Positions 1 through 8,281 of a DNA stretch of 64,000 bases are shown here, piece after piece. Source of the DNA: Albibacterium sp035514885. Its GTDB lineage: Bacteria; Bacteroidota; Bacteroidia; Sphingobacteriales; Sphingobacteriaceae. The stretch's first letter is position 1, and every line of letters starts with the position of its first letter. A model generated the notes under the pieces. The model saw nothing but the letters and a program-made list of their open reading frames with translations, had not been told where the DNA came from and did not search any database. The DNA lies in NCBI RefSeq assembly GCF_035514885.1, contig NZ_DATJCH010000012.1, forward strand, positions 558,001-622,000. Direction: 5' to 3'. The translations under genes and the position numbers were made by a program.

Positions 1-175
1 AACGCTCTAAATCAATAGAAGCAAATTCAAACCATTCAACAATAAAAAAAGAAAGTGTAAATGCGCAAGAAATAAGCACCATATCAATTAATAGAATTAT
101 TAAAGGATGAAGATGCCTATCGTTTAATAAAAAATTCTTGATTAGGTTTACATTGAAAGGAGAAAGTTTTATCAT
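1..175 (-). CDS. N-terminal fragment of a membrane protein, possibly polysaccharide biosynthesis (partial)
   Basis: An open frame starts with ATG at 175 and runs off the left edge, giving 58 codons without a stop. The peptide begins MIKLSPFNVNLIKNF and contains one clear hydrophobic helix at about residues 23-45 (LIILLIDMVLISCAFTLSFF). A short basic stretch followed by an N-terminal membrane helix of this kind is usual at the start of FlaA1/CapD-type nucleotide-sugar dehydratases and of polyprenyl glycosylphosphotransferases in Bacteroidota. That family assignment is only inference because no catalytic part lies in the window. Confidence 0.5.
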   Translation of the reverse strand, partial: MIKLSPFNVNLIKNFLLNDRHLHPLIILLIDMVLISCAFTLSFFIVEWFEFASIDLER

Positions 176-270
176 AGAATTTATTTAATACTATGTATGC
201 TTAATCGTTAGTTAATCCGTAAGCCGATTAACAAAGTTAAAATAACTTATGTGACTGCTGAAGTATTTCA

Positions 271-297
271 TAAAAATACCTAAATATAGGTATTTTC
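271..297 (-). terminator. Intrinsic terminator of the seven-gene minus-strand operon
   Basis: A perfect 10-bp inverted repeat (AAAATACCTA, 4-nt loop, TAGGTATTTT) lies about 40 bp beyond the stop codon of the oxidoreductase gene. Read on the minus strand the stem is followed by a T run. It suits transcription leaving the operon that starts near 6810. Confidence 0.65.
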
Positions 298-335
298 TAA
301 ATAAATCTCAGTTATTAATTATAAGTCAAATCTTT

Positions 336-1160
336 CTATGGAATTAACTCTTCTTTAAAGATATATTTTATAAATAAAGGTAAGTTAAGGCTGTTTACAA
401 TCTTCCATTCATTTAGTTCATGAATAAAATCCGGAGCTGGTTCGTTCTCAATTTTAGAAGCATGGGTATAGAAGTCAATGCGGCTTGGATGTTGAGGTGA
501 GCAAGCATTGTATATTTTTCCGAATGCTTCTTTTTCTAAAATCGCGTGGCTGATTCCTAAACAATCATTTAAATGAATCATGTTAACGGGGGTCAGCCCA
601 TTAGGAATAGATTCTTTTCCTTTAAAGAATCTTCCGGGATTTCTTTCGGGGCCAAATAAACCACCAAAACGGACAATCGTAATGCTAAAGTTCTTTTGAG
701 CTAGTGCGATATTTTCTGCCAGAAGTAATGCTTTTCCTGAATCGCTGTTGGGGTTTGGGAGATCTAATTCAGTGAATTCTTTTCCCGCATTTTCATATAC
801 ACCTGTAGAGCTGATAAGAATGACATGTTTTATTTTGCCATTTGTAGCTGCTTTACAAATGGCTTCAATTTTTTGTGGATATAAATTTACTTCTCCTGAT
901 TTCCTTTTTGGTGGAATGGAGATAAAAAGAACATCGCTTTGAAAGAACTGGGGGTTGTAGTTTACTTCTTCTGATGAGAAGTTAATTTGGTAGTCTTCAA
1001 TTCCTGATTCTTTAAGTTTATCTAACTTTTCGCTTGATGTTGTAGAACCTTTTACGCTATACCCCTTTTCTATAAGTGATTTGGCCAAGGCTAAGCCAAA
1101 CCAACCACATCCTAATATACTAACCGAGAATAGTTTATTATTTGGATTCATTTCTTGCAT
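336..1160 (-). CDS. NAD(P)-binding SDR-type oxidoreductase/epimerase, YeeZ-like
   Basis: The 274-residue protein has an N-terminal Rossmann motif (GCGWFGLALA, near residue 18), an SSTGVY segment near residue 118 that replaces the usual YxxxK region of extended SDRs, and a RFGGLFGPERNPG stretch near residue 163. These are the marks of the YeeZ-like branch of NAD-dependent epimerase-like proteins, whose substrate is not established. It is the last gene of the operon and its start lies inside the end of galK. ATG codons at 1160 (23-bp overlap) and 1151 (14-bp overlap) are both possible. Confidence is high for the fold and low for any specific reaction. Confidence 0.75.
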   Translation of the reverse strand: MQEMNPNNKLFSVSILGCGWFGLALAKSLIEKGYSVKGSTTSSEKLDKLKESGIEDYQINFSSEEVNYNPQFFQSDVLFISIPPKRKSGEVNLYPQKIEAICKAATNGKIKHVILISSTGVYENAGKEFTELDLPNPNSDSGKALLLAENIALAQKNFSITIVRFGGLFGPERNPGRFFKGKESIPNGLTPVNMIHLNDCLGISHAILEKEAFGKIYNACSPQHPSRIDFYTHASKIENEPAPDFIHELNEWKIVNSLNLPLFIKYIFKEELIP

Positions 1161-2325
1161 CTTTTAAAAGCTTTGTTCCATCAACAATGGATATTGGATA
1201 TATTTTCATGGCTTTTCCCATGGCTTTTTCATAGGCAATAGCAGTACTGTTTGAGATGTTGTCAATTGCTTTGTTCTCTATCAGATTGATTGTACATCCT
1301 CCAAAGCCTCCTCCCATCATTCTTGCACCTAGAACTTCCGGATAGTCTTTTACGAAATCTACTAAGAAATCAAGTTCTTTGCAACTTACTTCGTATTCAT
1401 TTTTTAATCCTTCATGCGTCTGGAACATTCTCTTTCCGAATTGTCTAAAATCTGATTCCAGGAGATCATTACAAGCGTCCTCAACGCGTTTGATTTCCTG
1501 AATGATATATTGACAACGTTTATATGTTATTGCATCAAAGGGTTTGATAAACTCATCGAGCATCGCTTGAGTAGCCTGCCTTAGGCTCGTAATTTCCGGA
1601 TAGTGTTTCTGGATGAGTTGTACGCCATATTCACATTGTTGTCTTCTTTCATTATATGCCGATGAGGCCAATGAATGTTTTACCTGTGTATCGAACAGGA
1701 TCAGGCTGTATTGATCAGTGTCAAAAGGGATGTATTGATGTTCATAAGATCCGCAATCCAATTTAATGAATTTGTTTTCTTTACCAAAAACACTTGCGAA
1801 TTGATCCATCAAGCCACACTTTACACCTACGAATTCATTTTCTGCTTTTTGTGATATTTTAGCCAGTTCAAGAGAATTAAATCCGAGGTTAAAAAGACTA
1901 TTGAAAGCATAGGCCGTTGCACACTCTACAGCAGCTGAGGAAGATAAACCAGCTCCTTGTGGTATATTGCCGCCGAAAACAATATTTACACCGCGTAATT
2001 TTTTATCGAGTTTTTGTATTTGATCAATGACTCCCAAGATATAATCAGGCCATAGTTTGTTGGAAATTTGAATAGCCGATAAGGAAGTTGCGTAGCTGTC
2101 TTGATAATCTTGAGAGAAAATATGAATTTCATCATCTTCCCGGCTTGCTATTGCTAAAAAGATGTATTTATCAATAGCCGCCGGTAGTACTAATCCGTTA
2201 TTATAGTCCGTATGCTCACCAATCAGATTTATTCTTCCCGGAGAATAGAACATATCTGGAGATGAATTAAATTTTGTTTTGAAAGTCTGCTCTATATTAT
2301 TTGTGATTTCAGATAGTTCAGGCAT
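1138..2325 (-). CDS. galK: Galactokinase
   Basis: This GHMP-family kinase phosphorylates galactose at C1 with ATP, the first step of the Leloir pathway. Visible motifs are the galactokinase signature GRINLIGEHTDYNNG near residue 28, the GHMP phosphate loop GAGLSSSAAVE near residue 125 and the C-terminal GARMMGGGFGGC motif. The ATG at 2325 (MPELSEITNN) gives 395 residues, the normal length. An in-frame upstream ATG at 2463 would add 46 residues that overlap the preceding glycosyltransferase gene and is unlikely. The gene begins 14 bp after that glycosyltransferase. No galT or galE lies in the window, so the rest of the pathway must be elsewhere. Confidence 0.95.
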   Translation of the reverse strand: MPELSEITNNIEQTFKTKFNSSPDMFYSPGRINLIGEHTDYNNGLVLPAAIDKYIFLAIASREDDEIHIFSQDYQDSYATSLSAIQISNKLWPDYILGVIDQIQKLDKKLRGVNIVFGGNIPQGAGLSSSAAVECATAYAFNSLFNLGFNSLELAKISQKAENEFVGVKCGLMDQFASVFGKENKFIKLDCGSYEHQYIPFDTDQYSLILFDTQVKHSLASSAYNERRQQCEYGVQLIQKHYPEITSLRQATQAMLDEFIKPFDAITYKRCQYIIQEIKRVEDACNDLLESDFRQFGKRMFQTHEGLKNEYEVSCKELDFLVDFVKDYPEVLGARMMGGGFGGCTINLIENKAIDNISNSTAIAYEKAMGKAMKIYPISIVDGTKLLKDARNESK

Positions 2326-2339
2326 GTTTATTTTTATAA

Positions 2340-3305
2340 TTATTTTTGTAAAATTAGCCGCTTCCAGAAGTCTTGCATAAATCCTAAACCATAAGCAGTT
2401 AGCTGAATCAATGAGGTAAATACACTTAAAAGTGCAATCTTTAGTGAATTGGTTTTTGTCCAAGCGTGAACGAACAAAAGCAGAATATATATAGCTAAGA
2501 GTAGGTTACCAAACTGTGCAATAGGGAAAGAAAGAATATTTGCAATAAGGGTTCCGAATAAGAATAAAACGAATGCTGATGGAAAAAAGTGAACGAGTTT
2601 TAATTCGCTTGGAAAATGTTTATAAATGTTAATTCTTGCTCTTCCAAAGAAATGTAACTGCTTGTAAAACTGGTTGAAATCTGTTCTTCGTTTATGAAAA
2701 ACTTTAGCATCAGGAATGAGTCCGATTTTAAAGCCGGCCTTCTGTATTCGAATGCTATATTCTATGTCTTCACCTAAGCGTGTCAATTTAAAACCACCTA
2801 CTTGTTCCCAGGCTTTTCTCGAAACGCCCATATTAAAGCTGCGAGGATGAAAGGTGCCTATATGCTTTTTATTACCGCGAATGCCTCCTGTAGTGAAAGG
2901 AGATGTCATGGAATAGCTAATCGCTTTTTGAATGGGGGTAAATGAGTCATGTGCTGCATCCGGACCTCCATAAGCATCTAAATAATGCTTATTCAGGTAG
3001 TCATAGACAATATTTAAATAATCAGTCGGGATCAGACAATCAGAGTCAAAGATTATAAAATAGTCTCCTTTTGCACGCTCAAATCCGTAATTTCGGGCAA
3101 AGCCCTGTCCGGCATTTTCCTTGTAAAAGTACTGAATATTGATTTTATCGGAATAGCTTTCGATAATAGATCGGGCATCCTGTTTAGAGCCATCCTCTAT
3201 GATCAATACTTCAAAATTTTTGTAATCCTGCTGTTCTAATGTAAAGAGCAGTTCGTCAATTTCCTGAGGACGGTTATAAAGGGGAATAATAATTGAAAAA
3301 AACAT
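2340..3305 (-). CDS. Family 2 glycosyltransferase with C-terminal membrane helices
   Basis: The 321-residue protein opens with the GT-A fold typical of GT2 enzymes (FFSIIIPLYNRPQEIDELL), followed by the nucleotide-binding acidic segment LIIEDGS near residue 36 and the metal-binding IFDSDCL motif near residue 89. A later LGEDIEYSIR segment matches the catalytic ED pair. The last 80 residues contain two or three hydrophobic helices, so the enzyme is probably anchored to the inner membrane. It starts 1 bp after the stop of the other GT2 gene, so the two are translationally linked. Substrate unknown; cell-envelope sugar transfer is the likely role. Confidence 0.85.
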   Translation of the reverse strand: MFFSIIIPLYNRPQEIDELLFTLEQQDYKNFEVLIIEDGSKQDARSIIESYSDKINIQYFYKENAGQGFARNYGFERAKGDYFIIFDSDCLIPTDYLNIVYDYLNKHYLDAYGGPDAAHDSFTPIQKAISYSMTSPFTTGGIRGNKKHIGTFHPRSFNMGVSRKAWEQVGGFKLTRLGEDIEYSIRIQKAGFKIGLIPDAKVFHKRRTDFNQFYKQLHFFGRARINIYKHFPSELKLVHFFPSAFVLFLFGTLIANILSFPIAQFGNLLLAIYILLLFVHAWTKTNSLKIALLSVFTSLIQLTAYGLGFMQDFWKRLILQK

Positions 3306-3306
3306 A

Positions 3307-4260
3307 TCAAATTACCTTTTCGATTTGATAGTTATTTCGATCAGTTGAGCTGCGTGAAACCATTTCAGCAACAAAGCCTGTTAGAAAAAGCTGAAAACCT
3401 ACTATGATCGCTACTAAAGCTAAATAGAATAAGGGTTGGTCGGTTACATCACGATAAGCTGTATGAGATGAAATTGCCATGAGCTTTTGAATCAGAAGCC
3501 AAATGGTGATAAGAAAGCCTGCAAAAAAGCTCATAGCACCCATTGTACCAAAAAAATGCATAGGCCGTTTGCTGAATTTGCCAACGAAGAAGATGGATAT
3601 CAAATCAAGGAAACCATTAATAAAGCGGCTCATTCCAAATTTTGTTTCGCCATATTTTCGTGGATAATGCTGAACAACCTGCTCACCTATTTTTTTGAAG
3701 CCAGCCCATTTTGCAATTACAGGGATGTAGCGGTGCATTTCTCCATACACCTCAATGTTTTTTACTACCTCTTTTCGATAAGCTTTTAATCCGCAATTGA
3801 AGTCATGCAAGTTATTTATTCCAGACATTTTGCGTGTAGCTGAATTAAATAGCTTGGTAGGAAGTGTTTTAGACAGCGGATCGTGTCGCTTCTGCTTCCA
3901 CCCCGAAATCAGATCAAAGCCTTCTTCTTTTATTCTACTATACAGTTTTGGGATTTCATCCGGACTGTCTTGTAAATCAGCATCCATGGTAATGACAACA
4001 TCCCCTTGCGCCATTGCAAAGCCAACATTTAATGCGGCAGACTTACCGTAATTTCTTCTAAATTTTACAGCAGTAACCGACTGAAATTTTTCTTTTAGTT
4101 TTTCAATTACAAGCCAAGAGGCATCTGTACTGCCATCGTCAATAAAAATAAGTTCATAGCTAAACTTATTTTCCCACATTACGCGGTCTATCCACTCCGT
4201 TAATTCCGGTAAGGATTCATCTTCATTAAATAGAGGTATGACAACAGAAATATTCATCAT
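3307..4260 (-). CDS. Polyprenyl-phosphate glycosyltransferase, GtrB/DPM1-like
   Basis: The 317-residue protein has the dolichol-phosphate-mannose-synthase type GT2 domain (ISVVIPLFNEDESLPEL at the start, FIDDGSTD near residue 41, TMDADLQDSPDEI near residue 92) and two C-terminal membrane helices (near residues 235-260 and 275-305). Enzymes of this design transfer a sugar from a nucleotide donor to undecaprenyl phosphate. Its start overlaps the stop of the DUF4199 gene by one base (TAATG), which implies coupled translation. Two adjacent ATG codons (4260 and 4257) make the exact start uncertain by one residue. The DUF4199, GT2 and dihydroorotase-like order recurs in Bacteroidota as far as I recall. 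Confidence 0.88.
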   Translation of the reverse strand: MMNISVVIPLFNEDESLPELTEWIDRVMWENKFSYELIFIDDGSTDASWLVIEKLKEKFQSVTAVKFRRNYGKSAALNVGFAMAQGDVVITMDADLQDSPDEIPKLYSRIKEEGFDLISGWKQKRHDPLSKTLPTKLFNSATRKMSGINNLHDFNCGLKAYRKEVVKNIEVYGEMHRYIPVIAKWAGFKKIGEQVVQHYPRKYGETKFGMSRFINGFLDLISIFFVGKFSKRPMHFFGTMGAMSFFAGFLITIWLLIQKLMAISSHTAYRDVTDQPLFYLALVAIIVGFQLFLTGFVAEMVSRSSTDRNNYQIEKVI

Positions 4261-4847
4261 TAATCGTTCAACTCTTCGTCAGCTTGTTCTGTGCGGTAAA
4301 AAACAGGTCTGTCTTTTTTAAAGATGGCCGCCCATATCATAGCACCAATAAAATAGATAATTACTGAGAAGCCTATGCTTTTAACAATATCCATAAAAGA
4401 TGGATGGAATTGCTTCACCATGGCTATCTCTGCGTCTGAAATAGCTTTATCAATAATTTCTTGGTCGTCTGTAATCCTTTCCATCAATTCAGTTGTCGCA
4501 TTTAATGTCATTTCTGTAATCTTTGATTCATAGGAAGGTTCTATCCATCTTGCAAAGACTATTGAAAAGAAGAACAAAATAATTGTGGGGATAATAAAGA
4601 GTATAAAAATAGATTTTAATGCTTCACTAAAGGACCAAAAGCCTCCAATTTCCTTTCTTATTTCTAATGTGAAATATATGGCCAATCCTAAACCAATAAC
4701 CAATTGAATGGCGGAGTATTTCCAGGTACCCATTAATTGAGGGCCAGCATAATAAACAAGTAAAAAGATAACCAAATTAATTGCTGTCCAGATTAAACCA
4801 TATTTAATGGCCAGCGATTTTGCGGAAGTAAGGGTATTTGAATCCAT
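4260..4847 (-). CDS. DUF4199 family membrane protein
   Basis: A 195-residue protein with four predicted membrane helices (about residues 15-32, 43-60, 80-103 and 158-177) and the DUF4199 hallmarks: an IWTAINLVIFLLVYY start and a long polar loop between helices 3 and 4. The family is nearly confined to Bacteroidota and has no known function. The gene lies between an unknown acidic protein and a polyprenyl-phosphate glycosyltransferase. It could assist lipid-linked sugar export or the transferase, but this is only inferred from position. Confidence 0.8.
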   Translation of the reverse strand: MDSNTLTSAKSLAIKYGLIWTAINLVIFLLVYYAGPQLMGTWKYSAIQLVIGLGLAIYFTLEIRKEIGGFWSFSEALKSIFILFIIPTIILFFFSIVFARWIEPSYESKITEMTLNATTELMERITDDQEIIDKAISDAEIAMVKQFHPSFMDIVKSIGFSVIIYFIGAMIWAAIFKKDRPVFYRTEQADEELND

Positions 4848-4859
4848 TGTATTTTGAGT

Positions 4860-5531
4860 TTAAGATTGGTTATAAGCAATGATTAAAGCAAGGATCGCTG
4901 CATCAAAGGATTTGTTTTTGCTCGATTTTACATAACTATCAAATTGTTGTTCAGTAGGTTCTGGTTCTGAAAAGAAACACATAACCGGATAGAAAAGATC
5001 TGCAACTTCATGATCTGGATCAAGTTTTCCGGCTACAGTTGCTATTCCTTCGTAATCACTGTCTACTAAAATCTGATTTTCAATAAAAGGCTCGTAGATT
5101 CGATATTCATCCTGAAACTCATCTTCTTCTACCAATAAGAACTCTTTTAAAAAGTCATCTAATTCAGGACTTATTTTTTCGTCTTTGCATTCACGTAAAT
5201 AGAGAAGAACGTTTAATAATTCTGTTCCTCGGTCAATAGTTTGATCTTCAATGCGTTCCCATTCAGGAGATTCAAGATAATCTGCTTCAAGTTTTGCAGC
5301 ATCAATAGTAAAGAAGTTAATTAACAGCAAGTCAAAAAACACCTCGCGTAAATCATCGAAATGAATAAAATCATCGAATACGCGGTCTAAATATTCAACC
5401 TTTTCTAAGTAGGGTTTATCAATTTTAAAAGCTTCAAGAATACGTCTGCTAAATACATCTGATTTTTGATTGTTGGCTAAGCTATATTCGTGAATGGACG
5501 CTTTGAGTGCTTGTTCTATTTGATGATTCAT
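4860..5531 (-). CDS. Uncharacterised acidic protein
   Basis: I do not recognise a named family. The 223-residue product is rich in Asp and Glu, especially in its middle (residues 110-165), has no signal peptide or membrane helix and looks mostly alpha-helical. It is the second gene of the operon, 10 bp after the dihydroorotase-like gene and 12 bp before the DUF4199 gene, so it is probably cytoplasmic and co-expressed with them. The intact frame and close spacing make it a real gene. No function can be assigned. Confidence 0.65.
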   Translation of the reverse strand: MNHQIEQALKASIHEYSLANNQKSDVFSRRILEAFKIDKPYLEKVEYLDRVFDDFIHFDDLREVFFDLLLINFFTIDAAKLEADYLESPEWERIEDQTIDRGTELLNVLLYLRECKDEKISPELDDFLKEFLLVEEDEFQDEYRIYEPFIENQILVDSDYEGIATVAGKLDPDHEVADLFYPVMCFFSEPEPTEQQFDSYVKSSKNKSFDAAILALIIAYNQS

Positions 5532-5541
5532 GCTTGTAATT

Positions 5542-6810
5542 TTAAAGGATTAAAGTATTATTTTTATGTATTAATAAACTTACCTTTCCCTTTAACTCTG
5601 AATTAAAAAGAGGGTTATTAGTTGCTTTTGAGCGGTTAGACCTGCTGTCAAATATCCATAATTCATTCGGATTAATCAAAATTAGATTTGCCTGCTCACC
5701 GACTTTAAGTTGGATTGGTTCTATGTTTAGCACCTTTCGTGAGTTTATTGATAGCTTTTCTATGATTAATTCAAGCGGAAGTTTGGCTTTTAATAACATA
5801 GGTAGTACAGTTTGCAGACTAGCTATTCCAAATTCTGCTATTTCGAATTCCACCTTTTTGTATTCAATTTCGTGTGGAGTGTGTTGAGATACGATGGCAT
5901 CAATGGTGCCATCCTTTAATCCTTTTATTAAGGCTATTCTATCAGCTTTTGATCGTAAAGGCGGTCTGACTTTTAAGTTGCTGTCGAATGAAATTAATTC
6001 ATCGTCTGTTAGAAGCAGGTGGTGAGCAGCAACATCACAGGTAACTTTAAGACCTTTTTTCTTTGCCTTTCGAATTTGTTCTACAGCTCCCGCGGTACTA
6101 ATTGTGCTGAAATGGATTGGAGAATCGTTGTATTCAACCAAAAACAGGTCGCGTGAAATCATTATTTCTTCTGCCATATCCGGATTTCCTTTCATTCCCA
6201 GATAGGTGCTCATCTCCCCTTCATTCATCTTTGTTTTTCCTGCAATTGACTTATCTTCCGAAAATGAGAAAATCAAACCGTCAAAACCTTTACTATACAA
6301 TAGAGCCCTACTCATTAATCCGGCATGTTGTAAACTCCTGTCACCATCGCTAAAAGCAACAGCACCTGCTAGTTTCATGTCATACAATTCAGCAAGCTCT
6401 TTTCCTTCTCTATTTTTGGTAATAGTTCCTAAAGGATAAATATCAATAGGTGTATCTTTGGCGCTATTTACAATAAAAGCTATCTCTGAACGGCTTTGCA
6501 ATGGAGGATTGGTATTGGGTTGTAAAACCACTCCTGTAAAACCTCCGGCTGCTGCCGTAGCACAACCTGTTATAAAATCTTCTTTCGTTTCAAGGCCTGG
6601 TTCTCCAAAATTTGCGTTTAAATCAAAAAAACCAGGTGCTAAATACTGACCTTCGCCAGAAATAAGCTTAGTTTCTTTGCTAGCTTTTAGTTTTCCGGGT
6701 ACTTCAATGGCTTTTATAATTCCATCTTCAATTAAAACATCGGCATTTTGTTTATAGAACTTAGAATCTGGAAAAAGGATATTAGCAGATTGAATAATCA
6801 GTCTTTCCAT
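5542..6810 (-). CDS. Dihydroorotase-like protein lacking the metal-binding residues
   Basis: The 422-residue protein aligns throughout with class I dihydroorotases of the cyclic amidohydrolase superfamily (APGFFDLNANFGEPG near residue 58, QPNTNPP near 97, a FSDGD segment near 153, IST and TPHE segments later). The catalytic metal site is gone, however. The HxH pair is Asn65 and Asn67, the His of the usual HCED motif is Phe183, the His of HVST is Thr236, and the Asp of TDHAPH is Gln309. The substrate Arg of FREPG is Gly69. It is therefore unlikely to form dihydroorotate and may be a structural or regulatory homologue, like PyrC' proteins that support aspartate transcarbamoylase. Automatic annotation would call it PyrC. 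It is first in its operon. Confidence 0.85.
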   Translation of the reverse strand: MERLIIQSANILFPDSKFYKQNADVLIEDGIIKAIEVPGKLKASKETKLISGEGQYLAPGFFDLNANFGEPGLETKEDFITGCATAAAGGFTGVVLQPNTNPPLQSRSEIAFIVNSAKDTPIDIYPLGTITKNREGKELAELYDMKLAGAVAFSDGDRSLQHAGLMSRALLYSKGFDGLIFSFSEDKSIAGKTKMNEGEMSTYLGMKGNPDMAEEIMISRDLFLVEYNDSPIHFSTISTAGAVEQIRKAKKKGLKVTCDVAAHHLLLTDDELISFDSNLKVRPPLRSKADRIALIKGLKDGTIDAIVSQHTPHEIEYKKVEFEIAEFGIASLQTVLPMLLKAKLPLELIIEKLSINSRKVLNIEPIQLKVGEQANLILINPNELWIFDSRSNRSKATNNPLFNSELKGKVSLLIHKNNTLIL

Positions 6811-6876
6811 AGGTATAGATGAAGTTTAAGGATTGAGATAATCTTGAGAAAAGGAAGGCAATAAATAATTTAGAGC

Positions 6877-6897
6877 TATTCCTTTCGAGAAGGAATA
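6877..6897. repeat. 8-bp inverted repeat upstream of the dihydroorotase-like operon
   Basis: TATTCCTT and AAGGAATA are separated by 5 nt (TCGAG), 67 bp before the start codon at 6810. It could be an operator or a hairpin in the mRNA leader. No convincing TAnnTTTG element was found beside it. Confidence 0.4.
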
Positions 6898-6956
6898 CAG
6901 AAATTTGTTTAAGACAAAACAAAGATTGCTTTTGGATATCTTCCATTAAAGAACAA

Positions 6957-6999
6957 AAATACAAAATACTCGTTAATGAATAACGAATATTTTGTATTT
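6957..6999 (-). terminator. Intrinsic terminator of the glycogen operon
   Basis: Two 19-nt arms that pair with a single mismatch, around a 5-nt loop, start 7 bp beyond the glgC stop codon. The minus-strand copy ends in an A/T-rich tail. Its size and place make it the natural end of the GH31-glgB-glgA-glgC transcript, separating it from the next operon. Confidence 0.7.
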
Positions 7000-7006
7000 C
7001 TCAAAA

Positions 7007-8281
7007 TTACTTAGATCCGATAACCGTATTATTTGGCAGAATAGCCCTTTTCTTAATGACAACTACACCATCTTTAATTGTATGTGTATCAAAATCACCA
7101 TCTTCTATATGCTCGCCTCCGGTAATGCGGACATCGTTTCCAATACATGCACTTTTATCAATAATTGCATTATCAATGTAGCAGCGTTCACCAACACCTA
7201 CAAGTGGTCTATTAGCTTTTTGCGCGGCTAATATATCATCTAAGTTTTGATAATAATCTGAACCCATCATATAAGTATTGCGAATTACGGTTCCTTTTCC
7301 TATCCTGGAACGTACGCCTATTACTGATCGTTCAATCTTATCTGCATTGATTATGCATCCTCCTGCCACGATTACCCGATCAAGCAAACAGCCAGCATAT
7401 TTTGAAGGAGGAAGCATTCGTGAACGCGAATAGATTGTATTGGAATCAAACAAGTTAAATAGAGGTATATCATCTGTTAATCCAATATTAGCTTCAAAGA
7501 AAGAATCAATATTTCCGATATCTGTCCAGTACCCATCATATTGAAAGCTGTATACGTCTGAGTGCTCAATTGCATGAGGTATTAATTCTTTACCAAAATC
7601 AAGTCCATCAGTTGTTTTTAATAAATTCAATAATTCATGCTTGTTAAATACATAAATCCCCATGGATGCCAAATATTCTCGGCCTTGTCCTTTCATGGCA
7701 TCACTAACTTCAGAACTCCAATCAACTAAAAGATCACTTTTAGGTTTTTCTATAAAGGAAGTTATACGGTCATTTTCGTCTGATTTTAAAATTCCAAATG
7801 AAGTAGCGTCTTTCGCATTTACCGGAATAGTTGCTAATGTGATTTTTGCATTCTTTTCGATATGGAAATCAATCAGTTTTTGAAAATCCATTTGATAAAG
7901 CTGATCACCTGAAAGAATAAGGATATATTCATATTCATGAGCTTCTAAATACCTTCCTATTCGACGAACTGCATCTGCTGTACCTTCATACCACTTATCC
8001 CCATCATTTGTTTGTTCTGCTGCAAGAATATCGACAAAACCTTTTTCAAAGACACTAAAATTGTAGGTGTTTTTAATATGGGAGTTTAAAGAAGCTGAGT
8101 TATACTGCGTAAGGACGAAAATTCGGTTATAGCCAGCATTTAAACAATTAGAAATAGGAATATCAACCAAACGGTATTTACCTGCTATGGGCACGGCAGG
8201 CTTTGAACGCGTCAACGTTAAAGGATTTAAACGAGTTCCTCTTCCTCCCCCTAAAACAATGGATATTACACTGGGTTTCAT
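7007..8281 (-). CDS. glgC: Glucose-1-phosphate adenylyltransferase
   Basis: This 424-residue enzyme makes ADP-glucose from ATP and glucose 1-phosphate, the committed step of bacterial glycogen synthesis. It carries the nucleotidyltransferase loop GGGRGTRLNPLT near residue 12, the KPAVPIAGKYRLVD segment, the SGDQLYQMD metal-binding motif near residue 125 and the FIEKP sugar-phosphate motif near residue 177. The C-terminal third has the hexapeptide-like pattern of the left-handed beta helix. The start overlaps the glgA stop by 4 bp (ATGA). It is the last gene of the operon, directly before a strong terminator. Confidence 0.95.
   Translation of the reverse strand: MKPSVISIVLGGGRGTRLNPLTLTRSKPAVPIAGKYRLVDIPISNCLNAGYNRIFVLTQYNSASLNSHIKNTYNFSVFEKGFVDILAAEQTNDGDKWYEGTADAVRRIGRYLEAHEYEYILILSGDQLYQMDFQKLIDFHIEKNAKITLATIPVNAKDATSFGILKSDENDRITSFIEKPKSDLLVDWSSEVSDAMKGQGREYLASMGIYVFNKHELLNLLKTTDGLDFGKELIPHAIEHSDVYSFQYDGYWTDIGNIDSFFEANIGLTDDIPLFNLFDSNTIYSRSRMLPPSKYAGCLLDRVIVAGGCIINADKIERSVIGVRSRIGKGTVIRNTYMMGSDYYQNLDDILAAQKANRPLVGVGERCYIDNAIIDKSACIGNDVRITGGEHIEDGDFDTHTIKDGVVVIKKRAILPNNTVIGSK

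Noticed and set aside
6782..6964. 60-codon minus-strand frame overlapping the start of the dihydroorotase-like gene
   Set aside because: It overlaps that gene's start in another frame and covers the inverted repeat and terminator region. No sign of coding.
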